DNA from: UBA7332 sp051657165
Lineage (GTDB): Bacteria; Bacteroidota; Bacteroidia; Bacteroidales; UBA7332
Length of the DNA: 5,555 nt
Assembly (NCBI GenBank): GCA_051657165.1
Contig: JBOFKD010000077.1
Coordinates: forward strand, 1 to 5,555
Reading direction: 5' to 3'
Shown: piece by piece, positions 1-5,398 of the stretch
Position numbering within the stretch: position 1 is the stretch's first letter
Layout of the letters: every line of letters starts with the position of its first letter
Notes under the pieces: generated by a model
What the model saw: the letters and a program-made list of their open reading frames with translations, nothing else
Databases searched by the model: none
Told to the model about the DNA's origin: nothing
Program-made: the position numbers and the translations under genes

Positions 1-485
1 ATCTTAGCAATAGGTGCCAGGCAGTTGGTCGTGCATGAGGCATTTGAGACAATTGACTCGTTGTTATATGTATGATGGTTGACTCCGTATACAAACATGG
101 GAGTATTATCCTCAGGAGGTGCGGAGAGAATGACTTTCCGTGCTCCGCCGGAGAGATGAGCTTCTGCTTTTTGCCGGCTGAGGAATCTTCCGGTAGCATC
201 AATCACAAAATCCACGTTCAGTTCATCCCATGCAATATTAGCCGGATCAGATTCCGAAGAAATCCGGATAGAGTTGCCTTTTATAATCAGATTGTTGTGG
301 TGTGTCTGTACAGGATATTTAAGTTTCCCGTGGATACTGTCATACTTTGTGAGGTAAGCGATATAATTGATGTCAAGTAAATCATTGATTCCGACTACTT
401 CCATGTCGTCTCTTTCCAGAGAAGCTCTGAAGATCATGCGTCCGATTCGTCCGAATCCATTGATTCCAATTCGTATTTTGTGCAT
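1..485 (-). CDS. gap: Glyceraldehyde-3-phosphate dehydrogenase, N-terminal 161 residues (gene cut by the window edge)
   Basis: The protein oxidises and phosphorylates glyceraldehyde 3-phosphate to 1,3-bisphosphoglycerate with NAD in cytoplasmic glycolysis. Read from the ATG at 485-483, it opens with MHKIRIGINGFGRIGR, the Rossmann-fold dinucleotide loop (residues 7-16). GINDLLD (32-38) follows; Asp35 is the usual determinant of NAD rather than NADP preference. YDSIHG is at 48-53 and the ATG motif at 97-99. SNASCTTNC (147-155) contains the catalytic cysteine, Cys151. The frame is open to base 3, so the gene is truncated only by the window edge; the family is about 330-340 residues long. No Shine-Dalgarno sequence precedes the start, only A/T-rich DNA. 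A terminator at 811-843 separates it from the upstream tRNA gene, so it should have its own promoter in 486-810. The family assignment is secure; which GapA paralogue this is cannot be told. Confidence 0.97.
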   Translation of the reverse strand, partial: MHKIRIGINGFGRIGRMIFRASLERDDMEVVGINDLLDINYIAYLTKYDSIHGKLKYPVQTHHNNLIIKGNSIRISSESDPANIAWDELNVDFVIDATGRFLSRQKAEAHLSGGARKVILSAPPEDNTPMFVYGVNHHTYNNESIVSNASCTTNCLAPIAK

Positions 486-810
486 AAAGAATAGCAGATA
501 AAAAGGGTTATAAGGTAAATGGTATTAAGAGGTCATTCAGACTTTTGGATAAGTCGGGATGACTTTTAAAATAAACAGTTGCTTATGCTATATGTTTTAA
601 AATTTGTAATCATTAACGGACTGTGTATTTTAGAACAGATTGCATTTTATGTTTTATCATGGCCGCTTATTTCGGTCGCAAGATAAAACAAAATTGTTAA
701 GCGGACAGAGCTGACAGAGAAAAAATATATATCAGGGTGATAAAACAGGAGAAAAGATTAAGGATCATAAGTCTAAATTTGTGCCGGGAAGAGACCGGAG
801 AGAAGGGTAT
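486..810. other. Intergenic region, probable gap leader and promoter zone
   Basis: This 325-bp stretch lies between the gap start and the tRNA terminator. I see no coding region on either strand. It must hold the gap promoter on the minus strand, but no pair matching the Bacteroidota TTTG / TAnnTTTG pattern is present there. A TTTG reads at 692-689 with no matching -7 element at the proper distance. Small inverted repeats occur: CCGCTTA (663-669) with TAAGCGG (698-704), and GACTT (540-544) / AAGTC (551-555) / GACTT (561-565). The middle one of these three can pair with either neighbour. Their significance is unproven. Confidence 0.5.
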
Positions 811-843
811 AAAAAAAGAGCTTCAGATTTATCTGAAGCTCTT
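811..843 (-). terminator. Intrinsic terminator of the tRNA-Leu gene
   Basis: A nearly perfect hairpin has arms AAGAGCTTCAGAT (816-828) and ATCTGAAGCTCTT (831-843), with the centre at TT 829-830, so in practice about 12 bp around a four-base loop. On the minus strand it is followed by seven U residues (complement of A811-A817). It starts 3 bases past the tRNA 3' end, which is the expected place for a terminator of a single-tRNA transcript, and it insulates gap from the tRNA promoter. Confidence 0.93.
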
Positions 844-845
844 AG

Positions 846-929
846 TACCCAGAGCCGGGATCGAACCGGCATGGAAGTGAATCCACTGGTGTTTGAGACC
901 AGCGCGTCTACCAATTCCGCCATCTGGGC
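846..929 (-). tRNA. tRNA-Leu (anticodon CAA, reads UUG)
   Basis: The minus strand folds as a class II tRNA of 84 nt. The acceptor stem is GCCCAGA / TCTGGGT with a G-U first pair and discriminator A at 846. The D arm has GGTAGA in its loop. The anticodon stem is CTGGT / ACCAG around the loop CTCAAAC, giving anticodon CAA. The long variable arm, TGGA-loop-TTCCA, is typical of leucine tRNAs. The T arm is GCCGG-TTCGATC-CCGGC. The 3' CCA is not encoded (the next bases are CTA), so it must be added after transcription. A strong promoter lies just upstream and a terminator just downstream, so it is a solitary transcription unit. Confidence 0.97.
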
Positions 930-951
930 GTCTTGTTTCTTGAAGACGATG

Positions 952-982
952 CAAAGGTACGTCTTTTTTCTTAACATGCAAA
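952..982 (-). promoter_or_regulatory. Bacteroidota-type promoter for tRNA-Leu
   Basis: On the minus strand, TTTG (982-979), a 19-bp spacer and TACCTTTG (959-952) match the -33 / -7 consensus (TTTG, 19-21 bp, TAnnTTTG) recognised by the primary sigma factor of Bacteroidota. Transcription should start around 945-948, giving a leader of roughly 15-20 nt before the tRNA 5' end at 929. This is the cleanest promoter in the window and a strong taxonomic clue. Confidence 0.88.
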
Positions 983-992
983 TTTTGGATTG

Positions 993-1010
993 ATTTTTTT
1001 TAAAAAAAAT
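993..1010. promoter_or_regulatory. A-tract palindrome upstream of the tRNA promoter, possible UP element
   Basis: A perfect 18-bp palindrome consists of A, eight T, eight A and T. It sits about 10 bp upstream of the tRNA -33 element, at roughly -46 to -65 relative to the predicted start, where A/T-rich UP elements stimulate stable-RNA promoters by contacting the alpha-subunit C-terminal domain. It also lies upstream of manC on the other strand. The role is inferred from position and composition only. Confidence 0.4.
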
Positions 1011-1084
1011 GATTTGGCGGGCTTTTTAATGAATATAATTAGTAGTTTCGCCGTATAATTAAAAGAACTTAAAAGCCATAAGCT

Positions 1085-2161
1085 ATGAATAATAACTATT
1101 GCGTAATTATGGGTGGTGGTGTAGGAGCCAGATTCTGGCCTTTTAGCCGCACAAACTATCCAAAACAGTTTCTTGACTTTTTTGGAACCGGAAGATCATT
1201 ACTTCAAATGACGTTTGACAGATTTTCAAAAGTTATCCCTAAAGAGAATATCTTTATTGTGACGAATGAAATTTATTCGGAGCTGATTAAAGAGCAGCTT
1301 CCTGAGCTGGATGAAAGTCAGGTTTTGTATGAACCAACAAGAAGAAATACGGCTCCGTGTATTGCATGGGCCTCCTATCATATAAAAGAATTAAATCCGA
1401 ATGCAAATATTGTAGTAGCTCCATCTGATCATTTAATCATGAAAGAAGAAGAGTTTCTGACTGCAATCCGCAAGGGACTGGATTTTGTTTCAGACAAAGA
1501 TAGTCTGCTTACTTTAGGTATTGTGCCTAATCGTCCGGAAACAGGATATGGATATATCCAGATTGGGGAAGAGCATGACGGAGATTTTTGCAAAGTCAAA
1601 ACTTTTACAGAGAAACCTAATAAGGAACTGGCTAAAGTATTTGTTGAAAGTGGTGAGTTTTTCTGGAACTCCGGTATATTTATCTGGAACGTAAATACAA
1701 TTATTGAATCTTTCAGAGCATTTACACCAGAGATTGCAACACAGTTCGATCAGGGTGTGGGCGTATATCATACGCCAGAGGAGAAAGAGTTTATTCAAAA
1801 ACATTTCCCTTTGTGTCCGAATATCTCAATAGACTATGGTATTATGGAAAAATCGCCGAATACATATGTGCTTTGTGCTGATTTCGGATGGTCTGATCTG
1901 GGAACATGGGGGTCATTGTATGATTTGTCTCCGAAGGATGAAAATGAGAATGCAACATTGAAGTGTAAATCTGCGTTTTACGAGGCAAAGGATAATATAG
2001 TGACACTGGCAGACGGTAAACTGGCCGTGATTCAGGGGCTTGAGGGCTATATTGTAGCTGAATCAGGAAATGTGCTCCTGGTTTGCCAGAAAGGTGAAGA
2101 GCAACGTATCCGTCAGTTTGTGGCAGATGCTCAGATGACTTTTGGTGAAGAGTATGTTTAA
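1085..2161 (+). CDS. manC: Mannose-1-phosphate guanylyltransferase (GDP-mannose pyrophosphorylase), single-domain form
   Basis: This cytoplasmic enzyme makes GDP-mannose from mannose 1-phosphate and GTP, feeding capsule, O-antigen and protein glycosylation and, through GDP-mannose dehydratase, GDP-fucose. The N-terminus has the nucleotidyltransferase signature GGGVGARFWPFSR (10-22) followed by PKQF (26-29). Further family blocks are YEPTRRNTAPC (82-92), APSDH (112-116) with the probable metal-binding aspartate, GYGYI (154-158), FTEKP (174-178), FWNSGIF (193-199) and DFGWSDLGTWGSLY (266-279). At 358 residues it lacks the C-terminal phosphomannose isomerase domain of the roughly 470-residue bifunctional proteins. 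The ATG is favoured because the signature begins only nine residues in, although no Shine-Dalgarno is seen. No canonical promoter is obvious; TAGTTTCG (1043-1050) is one mismatch from the -7 element but lacks a well-spaced -33. It is monocistronic: a terminator follows, and no other glycan gene adjoins it. Confidence 0.95.
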   Translation: MNNNYCVIMGGGVGARFWPFSRTNYPKQFLDFFGTGRSLLQMTFDRFSKVIPKENIFIVTNEIYSELIKEQLPELDESQVLYEPTRRNTAPCIAWASYHIKELNPNANIVVAPSDHLIMKEEEFLTAIRKGLDFVSDKDSLLTLGIVPNRPETGYGYIQIGEEHDGDFCKVKTFTEKPNKELAKVFVESGEFFWNSGIFIWNVNTIIESFRAFTPEIATQFDQGVGVYHTPEEKEFIQKHFPLCPNISIDYGIMEKSPNTYVLCADFGWSDLGTWGSLYDLSPKDENENATLKCKSAFYEAKDNIVTLADGKLAVIQGLEGYIVAESGNVLLVCQKGEEQRIRQFVADAQMTFGEEYV

Positions 2162-2173
2162 TTAAAGATAGGA

Positions 2174-2218
2174 AAAAGGGGAGGGAAGCTTATGTTTCTT
2201 TCTCCTTTTCTGCTTTTT
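2174..2218 (+). terminator. Intrinsic terminator after manC
   Basis: A purine-rich arm at 2174-2188 (AAAAGGGGAGGGAAG) pairs with a pyrimidine-rich arm at 2195-2209 (TTTCTTTCTCCTTTT). All fifteen positions match if G-U wobbles are allowed, around the loop CTTATG. A U-run (2214-2218) follows after four bases. It lies 12 bp past the manC stop. The wobbles (G-U at four positions) make the minus-strand version weaker, so termination should be mainly in the manC direction. Confidence 0.8.
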
Positions 2219-2249
2219 ATACGCAGTTTGTTTCGAAAGAACAGCTAGT

Positions 2250-2275
2250 TAATAAGAATGTTCTTATTATCTTTG
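2250..2275 (+). promoter_or_regulatory. Putative parE-operon promoter with an embedded operator-like palindrome
   Basis: TATCTTTG (2268-2275) is an exact match to the Bacteroidota -7 element TAnnTTTG and would start transcription near 2279-2282, leaving a 5' leader of about 70 nt before parE. No good -33 TTTG lies 19-21 bp upstream. Instead, that space holds a perfect inverted repeat, TAATAAGAA (2250-2258) and TTCTTATTA (2261-2269), with a two-base centre. It overlaps the first two bases of the -7 element. A weak -33 plus a palindrome across the spacer suggests control by a dimeric regulator. Within the leader, CTGCA (2280-2284) and TGCAG (2309-2313) could pair. No regulator is identified. 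Confidence 0.55.
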
Positions 2276-2351
2276 TACGCTGCAACGGAATGATTGATAA
2301 CATTTAAGTGCAGTCTGAACTTCAATTTTTGTAAAAGCTACATCAATAATT

Positions 2352-4202
2352 ATGGAAGAAGTATTCGATAAACAACCTACATATAGTGAAGATAATATTA
2401 TTACGCTCGCATGGCAAGAACATATTCGTCGCCGTCCGGGAATGTATATCGGGAAGTTAGGTGACGGAACGTATGCAGATGATGGTATCTATGTACTGCT
2501 GAAGGAGGTGCTCGATAACTCGATCGATGAATTCATGATGGGGCACGGGAAACAGATAGAGATTGATATAGAGGACGGAAATGTCCGTATCCGTGACTTC
2601 GGGCGCGGAGTTCCGCTTGGGAAAGTGAAGGATGTTTCTTCGAAAATGAATACCGGAGCCAAATATGATTCAAAGGCTTTTAAAAAGTCTGTCGGTCTTA
2701 ATGGTGTAGGTATAAAAGCGGTAAATGCTCTTTCGTCTCGTTTCTTTATAAAAAGTCACCGGAACGGTGAGGCTAAAGCAGTGCTTTATACTTGCGGGGA
2801 AGTTGTGGAGGACTATCCGGGTGAGACGACAGTCGAAAGTAACGGAACACTGGTAGAGTTTACACCGGATCCGTCAATTTTCAAAGATTACAAGTTCAGA
2901 AGTGAATATGTAGTTTCTTTGCTTAAGAATTATACGTTTCTGAACGCAGGATTGATTATCTATTTCAACGGCGTGAAATATGTTTCGAAGAATGGGCTGG
3001 TCGATCTTTTGAACGAGAATATGACTTCGGAAGGTTTGTATCCGATTATTCATCTGAAAGGAGAAGATATTGAAGTCGTTATTACACATGGTAATCAGTA
3101 CGGAGAGGAGTATTACTCTTTTGTCAACGGGCAGCATACAACTCAGGGCGGAACGCACTTGTCAGCTTTTAAAGAGTCGGTATCGCGGGTAATTAAAGAG
3201 TTTTACAATAAGAACTTTGAATACGGAGATATACGAAACGGGATAATTGCTGCTGTGAGTGTTAAGGTTGAGGAACCTGTATTTGAATCGCAAACGAAAA
3301 CGAAGCTTGGCTCTAAGGAAATGAGTCCTGATGGAATCTCGGTAAATAAATTTATCGGAGACTTCATGAAGAAAGAGCTTGATAACTATTTACACATAAA
3401 CTCGGAAACGGCAGAGATTCTTTTGAAAAAGATACTGGAGTCCGAGAAAGAGCGTAAAGCTATTGCAGGGGTTACGAAACTAGCCCGTGAGCGAGCTAAA
3501 AAAGCAAATTTACATAACAAGAAACTTCGCGATTGCCGGGTGCATTTGAATGACAATAAAGGCGACAAACGCGAAGAGACATCTATATTTATTACCGAGG
3601 GAGATTCGGCGAGCGGATCAATTACGAAAAGTCGTAATGTGGAAACTCAGGCTGTATTCTCACTGAAAGGTAAACCATTAAATACTTATGGGCTGACTAA
3701 GAAAGTCGTTTATGAGAATGAAGAATTTAATTTACTTCAGGCTGCGCTCAATATTGAGGACGGGCTTGACGGATTAAGATACAACAATGTGATTATAGCA
3801 ACCGATGCTGATGTCGACGGGATGCACATCCGTCTGTTAATGATCACGTTTTTCCTTCAGTTCTTTCCGGACCTGATTAAAAAAGGACATGTATACATTC
3901 TTCAGACACCTTTATTTCGTGTCCGTAATAAAAAAGAGACGTTTTATTGTTATAATGATGAAGAACGTTTGTCTGCCATTGCCAAATTAGGTACGAATGC
4001 AGAGATTACACGATTTAAAGGGTTGGGTGAGATTTCTCCGGATGAGTTTAAATACTTTATCGGTGACGATATACGCCTGGATAAAGTGACTCTGAAGAAG
4101 GAAGACCTGGTGAAGGAATTACTGGAGTTCTATATGGGTAAAAATACCATGGAACGACAGAATTTTATTATTGATAATCTTGTTGTCGAAGAGGATGTTT
4201 AG
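2352..4202 (+). CDS. parE: DNA topoisomerase IV subunit B (type IIA topoisomerase ATPase/Toprim subunit)
   Basis: With ParC it forms the ATP-driven enzyme that unlinks daughter chromosomes and relaxes supercoils. The GHKL ATPase domain occupies roughly residues 15-230: RRRPGMYIG (27-34 and flank), EVLDNSIDE (52-60) with the probable catalytic Glu52 and Mg-binding Asn56, RDFGRG (81-86), and the ATP-lid glycines VGLNGVG (114-120). The transducer domain ends with QTKTKLG (314-320), whose Lys316 contacts the ATP gamma phosphate. The Toprim domain has EGDSA (416-420) and DADVDG (485-490), giving metal ligands Glu416, Asp485 and Asp487. RFKGLGE (554-560) is near the C-terminus. Length 616 and the absence of a large insert fit ParE. 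GyrB is the main alternative; HNKKLRDCRVHLND and the SITKSRNVETQAVF segment read as the Bacteroidota ParE type, from memory. parC is not adjacent here. coaD follows after 30 bp, in the same direction and with no terminator between. Confidence 0.92.
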   Translation: MEEVFDKQPTYSEDNIITLAWQEHIRRRPGMYIGKLGDGTYADDGIYVLLKEVLDNSIDEFMMGHGKQIEIDIEDGNVRIRDFGRGVPLGKVKDVSSKMNTGAKYDSKAFKKSVGLNGVGIKAVNALSSRFFIKSHRNGEAKAVLYTCGEVVEDYPGETTVESNGTLVEFTPDPSIFKDYKFRSEYVVSLLKNYTFLNAGLIIYFNGVKYVSKNGLVDLLNENMTSEGLYPIIHLKGEDIEVVITHGNQYGEEYYSFVNGQHTTQGGTHLSAFKESVSRVIKEFYNKNFEYGDIRNGIIAAVSVKVEEPVFESQTKTKLGSKEMSPDGISVNKFIGDFMKKELDNYLHINSETAEILLKKILESEKERKAIAGVTKLARERAKKANLHNKKLRDCRVHLNDNKGDKREETSIFITEGDSASGSITKSRNVETQAVFSLKGKPLNTYGLTKKVVYENEEFNLLQAALNIEDGLDGLRYNNVIIATDADVDGMHIRLLMITFFLQFFPDLIKKGHVYILQTPLFRVRNKKETFYCYNDEERLSAIAKLGTNAEITRFKGLGEISPDEFKYFIGDDIRLDKVTLKKEDLVKELLEFYMGKNTMERQNFIIDNLVVEEDV

Positions 4203-4232
4203 TCCTCAGGAAAAGCTAACAGAAAAAGAACA

Positions 4233-4697
4233 ATGAAACGTATAGCATTATTCCCGGGAACGTTTGACCCATTTACGAAAGGTCATTTATCAATCGTTCA
4301 CAGAGCGTTGAACGCATGTGCGGATGAGGTGATTGTGGCTGTGGGGATAAACGACACAAAAAGACCATTATTTTCAACAGAAGAAAGAGTGGCGGCACTG
4401 GAGCATATCTTTAAGGATGAACCACGTGTTAAGATTGCTACATATAGCTGCGTAACAGCTGATTTTGCACAAGAAGCCGGTGCTACGGCTATCATCAGAG
4501 GTATCCGCTCTTCCATTGATTTCGAGTTTGAGAAGTCAATTGCGGATGTGAACCGTAAGATGACAGGAATTGAGACAATTATTCTGATTACTGAACTTGA
4601 ATTTGCACATATCAGTTCAACAATAGTTCGGGATCTGATTAAATTCGGGAAAGATATTTCCGATTTTGTTCCGGACCCGTCTGTGCTAAAGAAATAG
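4233..4697 (+). CDS. coaD: Phosphopantetheine adenylyltransferase
   Basis: It catalyses the penultimate step of coenzyme A synthesis, transferring AMP from ATP to 4'-phosphopantetheine to give dephospho-CoA, in the cytoplasm. The nucleotidyltransferase superfamily motif is clear: GTFDPFTKGH (9-18) with His18 of the T/HxGH signature. Other family residues are Lys43 in the DTKRPLFS block (41-48), RGIRSSIDFEFE (89-100), and ISST (127-130), the second ATP-binding motif. At 154 residues it is close to the family norm (about 160), and the ATG is set by the motif nine residues later. An A-rich AGAAAAAGAAC precedes the start instead of a Shine-Dalgarno sequence. It sits between parE (30 bp upstream) and the FHA-like gene (31 bp downstream), with no terminator on either side, so it is probably co-transcribed with both. 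Confidence 0.96.
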   Translation: MKRIALFPGTFDPFTKGHLSIVHRALNACADEVIVAVGINDTKRPLFSTEERVAALEHIFKDEPRVKIATYSCVTADFAQEAGATAIIRGIRSSIDFEFEKSIADVNRKMTGIETIILITELEFAHISSTIVRDLIKFGKDISDFVPDPSVLKK

Positions 4698-4728
4698 AAA
4701 CTAAACCTTCAATAAGCGTAAAAGAAAG

Positions 4729-5238
4729 ATGAAAAAAATAGCATGTCCAAGATGCGACAATTTCCTGAAGTTTGACGATTCTATTTATACGGAAGGTCAA
4801 TCCATTCGTTTGCATTGCGAGATATGCGGACGAAATTTCGGAATACGGATAACGAAGAAAGTAAAAGAGGAACCTTCCGAAGATTTAGGTAAAGTGGAGG
4901 TTCTGGAGAATGAGTTCGGTTATAAACAGGATTTTTCCCTGGTGTTGGGTGATAATATTATCGGAAGACGTTCCCGTGGGACAGTTGTAGAGGTTCCTGT
5001 GCTTACAGATGATATGAGCATGGACAGACAGCACTGTGTGGTGAATGTGAAAAGAGATAAGAATAATAAACTGATTTATACGGTACGTGATTTCCCTAGT
5101 CTTGTTGGTACCTTTTATAAAGGTCAGTATATTGCGAAAAAAGAGAGGGTTGTCATGACAGATGATACTTTCCTGATTCTGGGAGCAACAACTGTAATCG
5201 TAAGGCTGCCTGAGGAGGCAAAAACGGAGGAAGATTAA
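4729..5238 (+). CDS. Small zinc-ribbon protein with an FHA-like domain, function unknown
   Basis: The 169-residue protein has two parts. Residues 1-40 are a probable zinc ribbon, with CPRC (6-9) and CEIC (30-33) giving four cysteine ligands, of the kind used for protein or nucleic-acid contact. Residues 41-60 are charged and probably a linker. Residues 65-160 resemble a forkhead-associated (FHA) beta sandwich: IIGR (77-80), a DRQH block (99-102), VRDFPSLVGTFYKG (119-132) in the place of the usual S-x-NGT-x-VNG segment, and a C-terminal strand ILGATTVIVRL. FHA domains normally bind phosphothreonine. Here the serine three before His102 is Asp99, and the asparagine of the NGT motif is Val126, so classical phosphopeptide binding is doubtful. 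There is no signal peptide or membrane segment, so it is presumably cytoplasmic. It is the last gene before a strong terminator. FHA family membership is likely but inferred from motifs; the role is unknown. Confidence 0.85.
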   Translation: MKKIACPRCDNFLKFDDSIYTEGQSIRLHCEICGRNFGIRITKKVKEEPSEDLGKVEVLENEFGYKQDFSLVLGDNIIGRRSRGTVVEVPVLTDDMSMDRQHCVVNVKRDKNNKLIYTVRDFPSLVGTFYKGQYIAKKERVVMTDDTFLILGATTVIVRLPEEAKTEED

Positions 5239-5257
5239 GTATTCTTTACTGCATAAA

Positions 5258-5298
5258 AAAAGAGGGTGTGCCTAAAGGTCACATCCTCTTTTCTTTTT
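5258..5298 (+). terminator. Strong intrinsic terminator of the parE-coaD-FHA operon, probably bidirectional
   Basis: Arms AAAAGAGGGTGTG (5258-5270) and CACATCCTCTTTT (5280-5292) pair over 13 positions with one G-U wobble, and the CC/GG at 5271-5272 and 5277-5278 can extend the stem. Downstream there is CTTTTT (5293-5298). Seven A residues at 5255-5261, overlapping the left arm, provide a U-run on the minus strand, so it could also stop transcription coming from the right. It lies about 20 bp past the stop codon at 5236-5238. Confidence 0.92.
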
Positions 5299-5398
5299 GA
5301 CTCTGTCGTGCATGGGTATTGTTTATGTGTAATATTCGCATAAACGCAAGCAAATATACGTATCTGTTAGCCGGAATAAAGGAGGAATTAGTTTTTTT

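Noticed and set aside
72..380. Plus-strand open frame of 102 codons
   Set aside because: It lies wholly antisense to the well-conserved gap coding sequence and its translation has no recognisable family features.
774..781. Plus-strand TAAATTTG matching the -7 consensus
   Set aside because: No TTTG lies 19-21 bp upstream and no plus-strand gene follows, only the antisense of the tRNA. The motif is short enough to occur by chance.
765..993. Open frames of about 70 codons on both strands
   Set aside because: Both run through the tRNA-Leu gene and its terminator hairpin, so they are incidental.
1514..1804. Minus-strand frame of 96 codons inside manC
   Set aside because: It is a shadow of the manC coding sequence. 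The same applies to minus-strand frames at 2874-3158, 3386-3568 and 4298-4516.
2352..4202. Assignment as gyrB
   Set aside because: Length 616 and the segment around the Toprim domain fit the ParE type of Bacteroidota better. The distinction rests on family memory, so some doubt remains.
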